DNA of 22,691 nt from JBBQDZ01 sp038320185 (GCA_038320185.1 JBBQDZ010000016.1:1-22691), one strand, 5' to 3'; counted from the stretch's first letter, positions 14,804 through 21,941 are shown. Translations and numbers: made by a program. The notes: a model not told the origin generated them from the letters alone.

Positions 14804-16209
14804 AGGGCAAGCCTCGGTGGGACGAAGTCGAACTCGAGCGCGCGCTCCAAGGCATGCCCGGCGCGGAAGAGCACGTTCTCCGAGAACTGCGGCCCGATCA
14901 GCTGGAGTCCGACCGGCAGACCGTCGGAGAGACCGCAGGGAATCGACAAGCCTGGCAGACCGGCCATGTTGGACGGGATCGTCAGAAGATCGGCGAGGTA
15001 CATCGCCAGCGGGTTGGCGGTCCTCTCGCCGAGTCGGAAAGCGACGGTCGGCGAGGTCGGGCTGACCAGAACGTCGAAATGCTCGAAGGCCGCGGCGTGC
15101 TCCCGCGCGATCACGGTTCGCACCTTCTGCGCCTGGGCGTAGTAGGCGTCGTAGTAGCCGGCGGAGAGCGCATAGGTGCCGAGCATGATGCGCCGCTTCG
15201 GCTCGTCGCCGAGCCCGCCTTCGCGCGTGCGCTCGTACATCTCGCGAGTCACCGCCCCTTCCACGCGGAGGCCGTATCGGACGCCGTCGTAGCGCGCGAG
15301 GTTGGACGACGCCTCCGCGGGGGCGACGAGGTAGTAGCAGGGCAGGCCGTACTCGACCGATCGCGGCAGGCTCGTCTCGGCGACCTCGGCTCCGAGCTCG
15401 CGGCAGAGCTCGATCGCGCGCCTCACCGACTCGCTCACGCCGGCCTCGATCCCGTCGGCCTCGTTCAGCTCGCGCGGGATGCCGATGCGCAGGCCTCGCA
15501 GATCCTCGGACTCCGGGATCTCGATCGGCTTCGGGAGCTCGACAGTCGTCGAGTCGCACCGATCGCGGCCGGCGACGAGCCGGTAGAGGCGTGCGCAGTC
15601 GCGGACGGTCTTGGTGAGTGGCCCGACCTGGTCGAGGCTCGACGCGAACGCGACGATCCCGTAGCGCGAGACGGTGCCGTAGGTCGGTCGCAGCCCGACG
15701 ATGCCGCAGAGCGCTGCCGGCTGCTTGATGGAGCCACCGGTATCCGAGCCGAGAGCCCACGGAGCGAGCCCGGCGGCGACAGCGGCCGCCGACCCGCCCG
15801 AGGAGCCCCCGGGGACGCGATCCGGGTCCCAGGGATTGCGGGTGGGCCCGAAGGCGGAGTTCTCGGTCGACGAGCCCATCGCGAACTCGTCCATGTTCGT
15901 CTTACCGAGCAGCGGCAGGCCGGCGTCCCGGCAGCGAGCGGCAACCGTCGCGTCGAAGACCGGGCGATAGCCGGACAGGATCCGCGATCCTGCCGTCGTC
16001 TCGATGCCTTTGGTCGAGATGACGTCCTTGAAGGCGATCGGCACGCCGGAGCCGTTGCACTCCTCGACCGTGCGCAGGTAGCAGTGGAGCAGGGGGTCGC
16101 GCGTCTCGACGGCGTCGAGGTAGGCGCCGTGGAGCTCCGCCGCCGACACCTCGCCCTGCTCGAGGAGCTCGCTGGCCCCCTCTGCCGTCAGGCGCAGCGT
16201 GTCGATCAT
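14800..16209 (-). CDS. gatA: Asp-tRNA(Asn)/Glu-tRNA(Gln) amidotransferase subunit A
   Basis: 469 residues. GatA is the glutaminase of the complex and an amidase-signature protein. The Ser-cisSer-Lys triad is complete: K61 (PIAFKDVIS), cis-Ser S136 (GGSSGGSAAAV) and nucleophile S160 (SDTGGSIKQPA). The spacing of 75 and 24 residues equals that of Staphylococcus GatA (K79, S154, S178). The protein is slightly short because the region before the lysine is compact: CYLRTVEECNGSGVPIAFKD lacks roughly 18-20 residues of the usual Ala-rich helix. The ATG has no strong ribosome binding site and follows a 126-base gap after gatC that contains alternative hairpins. Confidence 0.97.
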   Translation of the reverse strand: MIDTLRLTAEGASELLEQGEVSAAELHGAYLDAVETRDPLLHCYLRTVEECNGSGVPIAFKDVISTKGIETTAGSRILSGYRPVFDATVAARCRDAGLPLLGKTNMDEFAMGSSTENSAFGPTRNPWDPDRVPGGSSGGSAAAVAAGLAPWALGSDTGGSIKQPAALCGIVGLRPTYGTVSRYGIVAFASSLDQVGPLTKTVRDCARLYRLVAGRDRCDSTTVELPKPIEIPESEDLRGLRIGIPRELNEADGIEAGVSESVRRAIELCRELGAEVAETSLPRSVEYGLPCYYLVAPAEASSNLARYDGVRYGLRVEGAVTREMYERTREGGLGDEPKRRIMLGTYALSAGYYDAYYAQAQKVRTVIAREHAAAFEHFDVLVSPTSPTVAFRLGERTANPLAMYLADLLTIPSNMAGLPGLSIPCGLSDGLPVGLQLIGPQFSENVLFRAGHALERALEFDFVPPRLAL

Positions 16210-16244
16210 CGCTTGGCCCTCGGGGTCGAGCTCCGGCTCGTCAA

Positions 16245-16270
16245 CCCCCCGTGGGGGGCACGAGACCCCC
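16245..16270. promoter_or_regulatory. Mutually exclusive hairpins in the gatC-gatA spacer
   Basis: The G run at 16253-16258 can pair with the C run at 16245-16250 (5-6 bp, tiny loop) or with the C run at 16266-16270 (5 bp, 7-base loop), but not both. A further GTCAC/GTGAC inverted repeat (16318-16322 and 16329-16333) lies just after the gatC stop. The arrangement resembles an attenuator, but without a T-tract its role is uncertain. Confidence 0.3.
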
Positions 16271-16335
16271 TTGCCAACACGCTACGCGAGGAAGATCGAC
16301 GTGTGTGTACCGGCTGTGTCACGGATGTGTGACGG

Positions 16336-16620
16336 TCACGCCGCTGGCACGCGGAAGAACCCGCCCTCGCGATCGGGCGCGTTCGCGAGCGCGTCGTCGG
16401 CGCTCAGGGAGCGGTGCGGCTGGTCTTCACCCAGACTGTTGACGAGCTCCAGGGGGTGCGAAGTCGCCGGCACATCCTCGAGGTCGAGTTCAGCGACCTT
16501 CCCGACCGCCTCGAGGATGTCTCCGAGCTGCTCCGCGAAGCGCTCGACTTCGTCCTCGGTGAGCTCGAGCCGCGCCAGGCGCGCCACCCGGAGAACCTCT
16601 TCTCGACTGATCGCCGCCAT
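16336..16620 (-). CDS. gatC: Asp-tRNA(Asn)/Glu-tRNA(Gln) amidotransferase subunit C
   Basis: 94 residues, the usual size. GatC wraps around and stabilises the GatA-GatB interface. The family pattern is clear: ISREEVLRVARLARLELTEDEVERFAEQLGDILEAVGKVAELDLEDVPATSHPL, then the DALANAPDREGGFFRVP tail. The ATG at 16620 (MAAISREEV) is preferred to an upstream in-frame codon at 16677, because it gives the standard N-terminus and has GAGG seven bases upstream. It heads the gatC-gatA-gatB group, separated from csp by a strong terminator. The stop is followed by a 126-base spacer, unusually long for this operon. Confidence 0.95.
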   Translation of the reverse strand: MAAISREEVLRVARLARLELTEDEVERFAEQLGDILEAVGKVAELDLEDVPATSHPLELVNSLGEDQPHRSLSADDALANAPDREGGFFRVPAA

Positions 16621-16682
16621 CTCGAACCTCGCAGTTTGAAGGGAGGAAGGTCTGGAGGGAAGCGCGTGGCCCTCCAAACACA

Positions 16683-16704
16683 GCGGGCCCCTTTCGGGGC
16701 CCGC
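16683..16704 (-). terminator. Rho-independent-type terminator after the cold-shock gene
   Basis: A perfect 9-bp stem (GCGGGCCCC with GGGGCCCGC) closed by a GAAA tetraloop on the minus strand, followed by TGTGTTTGG. It lies 23 bases after the csp stop and upstream of gatC. The T-tract is weak, but the stem and stable loop make termination or 3'-end protection likely. Confidence 0.75.
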
Positions 16705-16727
16705 GGTTCGGTTCCGAAAGGAAGCCT

Positions 16728-16931
16728 CTAGATCGCCTGAACGTTCGCCGCCTGCAGGCCCTTCGTGCCCTGCACGACCTCGAACTCCACGCGCTGGCCC
16801 TCAGTGAGGGTCCGGTAGCCGTCCATCTGAATCGCGCTGTGGTGCACGAAGACGTCCTCACCACCCTCGCGCTCGATGAAGCCGTAACCCTTCTCGTTCG
16901 AGAACCACTTGACGGTGCCCTGAGCCAACAT
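16728..16931 (-). CDS. Cold-shock protein, CspA family
   Basis: 67 residues counted from ATG at 16931 (MLAQGTVKWF). Single-stranded nucleic-acid-binding OB fold that acts as an RNA chaperone. Both RNA-binding motifs are present: KGYGFIE (RNP1) and DVFVHHSAI (RNP2), followed by VEFEVVQGTKGLQAANVQAI. The AAGGAGGA ribosome binding site abuts this ATG with almost no spacer, while the next codon, TTG at 16928, is better spaced and yields the canonical MAQGTVKWF start, so TTG may be the true initiator. It is monocistronic by context, with its own leader hairpin and a strong terminator. Confidence 0.97.
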   Translation of the reverse strand: MLAQGTVKWFSNEKGYGFIEREGGEDVFVHHSAIQMDGYRTLTEGQRVEFEVVQGTKGLQAANVQAI

Positions 16932-16952
16932 TCCTCCTTCTACAACATGAAA

Positions 16953-16977
16953 CGACGGCCCAGGCACCGAGCCGTCG
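16953..16977 (-). promoter_or_regulatory. Hairpin in the cold-shock gene 5' leader
   Basis: CGACGGC and GCCGTCG form a 7-bp stem around an 11-base loop, centred about 34 bases upstream of the csp start and before the AAGGAGGA site. Structured leaders are known to control cold-shock mRNAs by temperature; here that is a possibility only. Confidence 0.4.
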
Positions 16978-17006
16978 ACCTACCTTGAGCGCGCGGAAGC
17001 GTAGCG

Positions 17007-17861
17007 TCACCCCCCCGGAAACGCAAGGGAGCCGCGGCGGTACAGGGCCGCGCGAACCGTGTTTCGAAGCAGCATCGCGATCGTCATGGGCCCGACACCG
17101 CCGGGGACCGGCGCGAGGAAAGCGGCACGTTCTGCGACACGCGAGTCGACGTCGCCCACGACGCCGGACGACGTCCGATTGACGCCCACGTCGATGACCG
17201 CAGCCCCCTGCTTCACCATCTCGGCGTCGATGAGTCGGGGTATGCCTGCCGCGACGACGAGTACGTCAGCGTCCAGCGTGTGCCGGGCGAGGTCGTCGGT
17301 ATGGGAGTGGCAAATCGTGACCGTCGCGTTCGCCTGCAGGAGGAGGTGCGCGATCGGCTTACCGACGATGTCGCTGCGCCCGACGACGACGGCGCGCTTG
17401 CGGTCGAGCGGGATCCGGTGCTCCACGAGCAGAGCCATGATCCCGAGGGGCGTCGCGGGAACGTGGGCCGGCCGCCCCAGATACAGAGCACCCGCGTTCA
17501 CCGGATGGAGGCCGTCTACGTCCTTGACCGGGTCGACAGCCAGGATCACGAGCGCCTCGTCGAGATGCTCGGGAAGCGGGAGCTGCACCAGCACACCGTC
17601 GATCGCGTCGTCGGCAGCGAGTGAGCCGACGAGCTCGACGACCTCCTCCGGCGACGCCTTGACCGACAACTGTCGGTCGGTAGAGACGATCCCGACGGCC
17701 TGAGCCGCCTCGTGCTTGCGTCCGAGGTAGATGCGCGAAGCCGGATCGTCCCCCACCTGGACCGTGGCGAGGCCGACATGTCCGAGCTCCGCGACCTCGG
17801 CGCTCACCGACTCGCGGATCCTGGCCGCGAGCTCCGCACCGCGCATGAGCGTCGCGCTCAC
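17007..17861 (-). CDS. folD: Methylenetetrahydrofolate dehydrogenase/cyclohydrolase
   Basis: 284 residues. A bifunctional cytosolic enzyme that converts 5,10-methylene-THF to 10-formyl-THF using NAD(P). Catalytic Y45 and K49 lie in ASRIYLGRKHEAAQAVGI; GVLVQLPLPEHL, PVKDVDGLHPVN and the Rossmann segment VVVGRSDIVGKPIAHLLL follow; the C-terminus carries PVPGGVGPMTIAML. The GTG at 17861 (MSATLMRGAELAARI) is preferred over ATG at 17846, because it aligns with other FolD N-termini and has TAGCTT 7 nt upstream. It starts 34 bases after the stop of the diiron gene and may be expressed both from that transcript and from its own promoter. Confidence 0.97.
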   Translation of the reverse strand: MSATLMRGAELAARIRESVSAEVAELGHVGLATVQVGDDPASRIYLGRKHEAAQAVGIVSTDRQLSVKASPEEVVELVGSLAADDAIDGVLVQLPLPEHLDEALVILAVDPVKDVDGLHPVNAGALYLGRPAHVPATPLGIMALLVEHRIPLDRKRAVVVGRSDIVGKPIAHLLLQANATVTICHSHTDDLARHTLDADVLVVAAGIPRLIDAEMVKQGAAVIDVGVNRTSSGVVGDVDSRVAERAAFLAPVPGGVGPMTIAMLLRNTVRAALYRRGSLAFPGG

Positions 17862-17868
17862 GCGCGAG

Positions 17869-17874
17869 AAGCTA
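17869..17874 (-). promoter_or_regulatory. Probable -10 box TAGCTT of folD
   Basis: TAGCTT on the minus strand lies 7 nt before the GTG at 17861, the same spacing as other probable leaderless genes in this window. No clear -35. It supports the GTG over the downstream ATG as start. Confidence 0.45.
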
Positions 17875-17895
17875 CCGGGACCAGTTCGGCGCGAG

Positions 17896-18711
17896 CTAGG
17901 GGCTCGGGAGCCGCACGTCGCTGACGTCCAGGCCGAGCGATTCGGCAAGCCGCACCCCCTGCTCGAGATCCTCCTGCAGCCGCTGGAGGTCCCGAGACTG
18001 CATCGCGGCGCCGATCCATGCTCGCTCGCGTGGGCGCCAGAGCGCGTGCGCGGCGAAGATCGGCAGCAGGCGGTTCGCCGCGTCGACCAGCCGTCGCTTC
18101 GTCGCCTTCGATGCGCTCTGCAGCAGCACGCGCTCGTATGCCATCCCGGCGCCGTGGTGAATCCCGTCGTCGGTCGCCAGGCGATTACACAGATCCTCGA
18201 GCACCGTGCCGCGCGCCGAGCGGGCGATCAGCCGGAAGCGCGAGATGATCAGGCGCTCGTAGAAGACCTGCATGAGGAAGACCTTCTCCTCGACCGTCTC
18301 GGCCTCGAGCGTCATGTGCGCCAGCTTGTCGAGGTGCGGGTCGCGCTCGGTCGTCCCGCCCACCTCCGCGATGAGCTTGAGCCACGCCTCGGTGTGGCGC
18401 GACTCGTCCTGGACCATCGTTGAGTAGTAGAGCTTCGCCTCGGGGTCGGGCGCGATGTTGAGGAGCTGCGAGGACATGTCGCAGGCCAGCATGTCTGCCT
18501 GGAGCTGCTGCGTCAGCACGGAGCGCCACATGTCGTTGCGGCGTGCGCGACGCTCGGGAGAACCCTTGCCTTCCGGGATCGGCGGCAGCTCCCCCCAGGG
18601 AAGGTCGCGAACCTGCCATTCCTGGCGCTTGGCCAGCTCGTAGAAGCGCATGACGCCTGCATAGGCGTCGCGTTCCCCGGTCGTCTCGGGCAACAGCTGG
18701 TCGATCGTCAC
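17896..18711 (-). CDS. Ferritin-like diiron protein (ribonucleotide reductase R2-like)
   Basis: 271 residues from GTG, helix-rich and soluble. A full carboxylate-bridged diiron ligand set can be placed by spacing: D73 (QADML), E103 and H106 (DESRH), E152 (FYERL), D182 and H185 (DDGIHH). The order D...ExxH...E...DxxH with about 30-residue gaps matches the R2/ferritin-like superfamily, with Asp instead of Glu in the last motif. Relatives include R2 subunits, R2-like ligand-binding oxidases and N-oxygenases. No large ribonucleotide reductase subunit is nearby, so an oxidase or oxygenase role is more likely than dNTP synthesis; this is inference. It is upstream of folD and divergent from the HMG-CoA reductase homologue. 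Confidence 0.75.
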   Translation of the reverse strand: MTIDQLLPETTGERDAYAGVMRFYELAKRQEWQVRDLPWGELPPIPEGKGSPERRARRNDMWRSVLTQQLQADMLACDMSSQLLNIAPDPEAKLYYSTMVQDESRHTEAWLKLIAEVGGTTERDPHLDKLAHMTLEAETVEEKVFLMQVFYERLIISRFRLIARSARGTVLEDLCNRLATDDGIHHGAGMAYERVLLQSASKATKRRLVDAANRLLPIFAAHALWRPRERAWIGAAMQSRDLQRLQEDLEQGVRLAESLGLDVSDVRLPSP

Positions 18712-18900
18712 CGCCGAAGAGTATCCCTGGCACCGCGCGGACTCGCGTGGCTCCGCTCGCAGACTCACATCTCTATCCGTCGCTCATCAGCAGCTGCTCG
18801 TGCCCTCACGAAGAGCTTTCGCACGGTTCTGCCGCTTCCGGCGTGTAGGGTACGAAGTGGGCGCGGGTGACCGCCACATGTCCGATCGTATGCTCTGGGA
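18712..18900. promoter_or_regulatory. Divergent promoters for diiron gene and HMG-CoA reductase homologue
   Basis: In this 189-base gap the plus strand carries TATGCT (18889-18894) ending 6 nt before the GTG at 18901, with GTGACC (18867-18872) 16 nt upstream as a plausible -35 (matching TGAC of TTGACA). The minus strand carries TACTCT (18718-18723), or overlapping GATACT (18720-18725), 6-8 nt before the GTG at 18711. Both mRNAs would start at or beside the start codon. The middle of the gap holds no other ORF or clear repeat. Confidence 0.5.
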
Positions 18901-20118
18901 GTGAACGCTCGGCGCCTGCCGCGTAGGAACGACCCAGCCTCGATCCGGGCACGGCAGGAGGCGCTTGGGCTCGCGGGAGAGGTGACGGCGATCGACCTCT
19001 CACCGTTCGAGAAAGCGCAGGAGTCCCTGACCGGAGCTGCCGTGATTCCGGTGGCAGCCGTCGGTCCCCTGCAGATCTCGCTCGGCGACTACGAGCTCGA
19101 TGAGCCGTTCGGGAAGGTGGTCGAGATCGGGCGCGCGACGGAGGCTCTGTACGTGCCGCTCGCCCATACCGAAGGTGGCCTCTCCGATTCGGTCTACCGG
19201 GGCGGGCGTGCCGCGGCCGAGTCGGGCGGGTTCCGAACGTTCGTGCTGCGCGACCGGATCACGCGAGCCTCTTGTTTTGTCTGCCGCACGACGGAGGAGG
19301 CCGTGTCCCTGTCGCGATTCCTCGAGGCTCACGTGGCCGAGATGCGCCGCTGGCTGTCCGAGCGGGGTGAGGCGGACCCGACGATCTCGCGCCACGCAAA
19401 GCTGCGCGAGGTCGAGACCCACGTCGTCGGGCCGATGTGTCACGTCCTCTGGGCGTACACGACCGGGGATGCGTGCGGCCCGAACATGATGACCCGCAAC
19501 AGCTATGCCCTGAACATGGGCTTCGTCATGGAGCGGGCGCCGTTCAAGCCGGAGCGCGCGATCCTGGAGGCGAACATGGGTGGGGACAAGAAGCCCTCCC
19601 ATCGGTACTTCGAACGTGGCGGGCACGGCAAGACTGTGATCGCCGAGGCGACCATTTCGGACCGGGCCGTCGAGCGGTTCCTGCGAACGACGGTCGACGA
19701 CCTGCTCACGCTCTCGTGGGCCGGTACGCACGGCGCCGTAGCATCGGGGATGCAGTCGGTGGCCTTCACCCCGGCATCCGCGATTGCGGCCATCTTCGCG
19801 GCAACCGGCCAGGATCTCGGGATGGTCGGCACGAGCTCGATGGCGCACGGGACCGTGCGCAGGGTCGACGGCGGGATTCATTGCTCCCTTCGTTTGCCGG
19901 GGCTCGAAGTCGGGACGATCGGGGGCGGAACGACCCTGCCCTACGCGCGATCCTGGCTCGCGCTTCTGGGCTGCGCCGGGGCAGGAAAGGTGTATCGCTT
20001 CGCACAGATCGTCACCGCTGCGGCCCTCGCGCTCGAGATCTCCGCCTCGGCCGCGATGGCGACCGCCGGTTCGGAGAACTTCTTCCGCGCCCACCACCAG
20101 CGCGGAGGACTTCGATGA
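18901..20118 (+). CDS. Hydroxymethylglutaryl-CoA reductase homologue, class I-like
   Basis: 405 residues, about the size of a class I catalytic domain. HMG-CoA reductase makes mevalonate from HMG-CoA with NAD(P)H. Hallmarks: PVAAVGPL (50-57), catalytic-glutamate motif TEGGLSDSVYRGGRAA (E91), GDACGPNMMTRNSY (189-202) in place of the usual DAMGMNM, catalytic lysine in MGGDKKPSHRYFERGGHGKTV (K230/K231), GQD with D305, VGTIGGGTTLP (338-347) and a C-terminal AHHQ that may hold the catalytic histidine. DKKP and the C-terminal His indicate class I. The cofactor loop and the GQDLGMVGTSSMAHG region are divergent, so the substrate or cofactor could differ. No other mevalonate gene is in view. Probably leaderless. 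Confidence 0.85.
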   Translation: MNARRLPRRNDPASIRARQEALGLAGEVTAIDLSPFEKAQESLTGAAVIPVAAVGPLQISLGDYELDEPFGKVVEIGRATEALYVPLAHTEGGLSDSVYRGGRAAAESGGFRTFVLRDRITRASCFVCRTTEEAVSLSRFLEAHVAEMRRWLSERGEADPTISRHAKLREVETHVVGPMCHVLWAYTTGDACGPNMMTRNSYALNMGFVMERAPFKPERAILEANMGGDKKPSHRYFERGGHGKTVIAEATISDRAVERFLRTTVDDLLTLSWAGTHGAVASGMQSVAFTPASAIAAIFAATGQDLGMVGTSSMAHGTVRRVDGGIHCSLRLPGLEVGTIGGGTTLPYARSWLALLGCAGAGKVYRFAQIVTAAALALEISASAAMATAGSENFFRAHHQRGGLR

Positions 20119-20378
20119 TCGCCTCTCGTCACATTCTTGTTGGCTTTTATGACAACATTCTGGATCAGCGCCGAGTATCGTTCCAGAAGGGGCGTTCGCG
20201 TCCCCCCGGGAGGGGTACCCGCCTCGCCCGGGCTGACCGACCCCGAGGTCCGTTCTAACCCGGATCCGCCTGCAGAAGCCAGGGGAAGGGCCGGGTCCGC
20301 AACCCACCCACCAAGGGCTATTGCCGCCGGGGCCGAACAGCGTTTGCAAAATCGTGTGGCGCGGGAGAGGAGCCCGGG
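20119..20378 (+). promoter_or_regulatory. 260-base structured noncoding leader before PASTA gene
   Basis: No coding ORF is evident here. The first part is AT-rich for this genome and holds TGTTG-N10-CAACA (20138-20157) and a direct repeat ACATTCT (20131-20137, 20155-20161), as expected of an operator or promoter. TATCGT (20176-20181) could be a -10 box, placing the start near 20188. A hairpin GGGGCG-TTCG-CG-T-CCCC (20189-20205, one bulged T) would then open the transcript, followed by more pairing segments (CCCGGG...CCCGGG, GGTCCG...CGGATCC). I compared it with c-di-AMP, SAM, cobalamin, glycine and c-di-GMP riboswitch motifs and found no convincing match. An AGGAG site at 20368-20372 serves the downstream ATG. 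Confidence 0.4.
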
Positions 20379-21941
20379 ATGGCGCGCCCGCGGTGGCCAT
20401 ACCGGAGGCGAGTCGGCGGCGACCTGCCTCCCGATCTTGGCGATCCAACGGTCCCGCTCGAGCCGCCGCTGCCTCCGCCACCGCATCGCGCCGCGCCGCC
20501 TCTCTCCGTGGAGCCGTATCTCGAGCCCGCGCCCGAGGCGCCGCCTGTCGATCCGCTCGGCCCGCCCGGCCCGCTCCCCCCCGGGCCGCCCCCGGACCGC
20601 GCTCTCTGGCCGTGGCTCATCCTGCTCTTGATCCTCGTTCTCGGGGGACTCGCGATCGCCTACGCCATCGCGCACAACCGGCACAAGGAAAGGAACGACA
20701 CGACGATCGTCGTGACGACGAACGCTCCCACGACGACTGCCCCGCAGCCGCGCGTGAGGGTTCCGTCGCTGATTGGTCTCGCGCAGGCCGACGCGAGGCG
20801 GCGCCTCGCCCGCGCCGGCCTCGCCGCGACGATCGCCGCCCGGGCCTCTTCGAAGACAAAGGGGACCGTCATCGCGCAACGGCCTTCAGCAGGCACTACC
20901 CTCCCGCGCGGAGGCCGCGTGAGCATCGCCGTCTCGACCGGCCCGGCGGCGCCGACGCTCGTGTCGGTACCGAACGTCGTCGGCATCGCGGGCGCCGACG
21001 CCGTCTCACGGCTGAAGACGGTCGGCCTTGTCGCCAAGCCAGGGAGCGTCTTCTCCGCAAAGCCAAAGGGGACGGTCGTGGCGCAGGACCCGGCAGCGGG
21101 ACGCCACGTCAAACCTGGCGCGAGCGTGACGATCACCGTCTCGAAAGGACCCGAGCTCGTCACCGTCCCGACCGTCGTTGGACAGTCGGAAGCAGCGGCT
21201 AGGGATGCCCTGCGGTCGGCCGGGCTGCGCGCGAGCGTCTTCCGTGTGCCGTCGAGCGAGCCGGCCGGGACTGTCGTAGCGCAGGCCCCGAAGAGCGGCG
21301 CAAGGGCGACGAAGGGCTCGAACGTCCGCGTGAACGTCTCGAAGGGAGCCCCCGCGACAACCTCCCAGCCGACGACGACCGCGCCTCCACAAACGACGAC
21401 GGCGCCACCTCCGACGACGACTCCGCCCCCGGCGACGACCACCACCACCAGACCGCCGACGACCACAGCGCCGCCCCCACCCCCGCCTCCGCCTCCGCCT
21501 CCTCCCCCACCCCCGCCGCCTCCGCCGGCCACCGTCCCCAACGTTGTCGGGCAGACTCAGGCGGCGGCGCGCAGCCGCGTCCGGAGCACCGGACTGGTCG
21601 CGGCAGTCGTCTACGTCCACTCGAACGTCCCGGCGGGGCAGGTCGTGGCGCAGTTCCCGGCAAGTGGATCGACGCTGAAACGGGGCGGCCGCGTGCGGAT
21701 CAACGTTTCGCTCGGGCCGAAACCGAAGCCCCAGCAGCAGGTACCAGACGTCACGGGAGAGGACGAGACGACCGCGACGACCGATCTCCAGCAGGCGGGC
21801 TTCGCGGTCGGCCCGGTCGATCAGGAGACAACCGACCCGAGCGAGGGCGGCGTCGTCCTCGATCAGGATCCGCAAGGCGGGACGCAGGCGCCGAGCGGAT
21901 CGTCTGTCACGATCTACGTCGGCCGCTTCACCAGCGGCTGA
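20379..21941 (+). CDS. Membrane-anchored orphan PASTA protein with five PASTA repeats
   Basis: 520 residues from ATG, with AGGAG six bases upstream. A proline-rich cytoplasmic tail (1-75) leads to one membrane helix (about 76-98, LWPWLILLLILVLGGLAIAYAIA), then an extracellular part. Three PASTA repeats (about 127-188, 194-257, 261-323; recurring VPxVVG...GTVVAQxPxxG...V.V.VS) are followed by a Thr/Pro linker with 19 consecutive prolines (365-383) and two more repeats (386-448, 456-518). PASTA domains bind peptidoglycan fragments. The organisation equals the external half of PknB/StkP kinases, but the kinase domain is absent: residues 1-75 contain no kinase motif. It may scaffold or sense wall material. 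Which wall enzyme it partners cannot be told. Confidence 0.93.
   Translation: MARPRWPYRRRVGGDLPPDLGDPTVPLEPPLPPPPHRAAPPLSVEPYLEPAPEAPPVDPLGPPGPLPPGPPPDRALWPWLILLLILVLGGLAIAYAIAHNRHKERNDTTIVVTTNAPTTTAPQPRVRVPSLIGLAQADARRRLARAGLAATIAARASSKTKGTVIAQRPSAGTTLPRGGRVSIAVSTGPAAPTLVSVPNVVGIAGADAVSRLKTVGLVAKPGSVFSAKPKGTVVAQDPAAGRHVKPGASVTITVSKGPELVTVPTVVGQSEAAARDALRSAGLRASVFRVPSSEPAGTVVAQAPKSGARATKGSNVRVNVSKGAPATTSQPTTTAPPQTTTAPPPTTTPPPATTTTTRPPTTTAPPPPPPPPPPPPPPPPPPPATVPNVVGQTQAAARSRVRSTGLVAAVVYVHSNVPAGQVVAQFPASGSTLKRGGRVRINVSLGPKPKPQQQVPDVTGEDETTATTDLQQAGFAVGPVDQETTDPSEGGVVLDQDPQGGTQAPSGSSVTIYVGRFTSG
21354..21527 (+). repeat. Low-complexity Thr/Pro codon repeat inside the PASTA gene
   Basis: ACG, ACC and CC-rich codons repeat for 58 codons, ending in 19 consecutive proline codons (21471-21527). 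They encode the extended linker between the third and fourth PASTA repeats. Length variation between strains is plausible because of slippage in the CCx tract; the mixed proline codons may limit it. Confidence 0.8.

Noticed and set aside
20250..20280. Possible tRNA T-arm (GTTCTAACC within GGTCCG...CGGATCC)
   Set aside because: The loop deviates at the conserved purine, the stem does not have tRNA geometry, and no acceptor or anticodon arm can be built around it.
20119..20378. c-di-AMP (ydaO) riboswitch upstream of the PASTA gene
   Set aside because: Attractive because wall genes are common targets, and a CCCGGATCCGCC segment is faintly similar, but the conserved GTGAATC and CCGAATCCG-CAGCTAACC segments are missing.
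21354..21527. Coding-independent tandem repeat or CRISPR-like array in the T/P-rich tract
   Set aside because: No regular repeat-spacer unit; it is simply the codon pattern of a Thr/Pro linker in a continuous reading frame.
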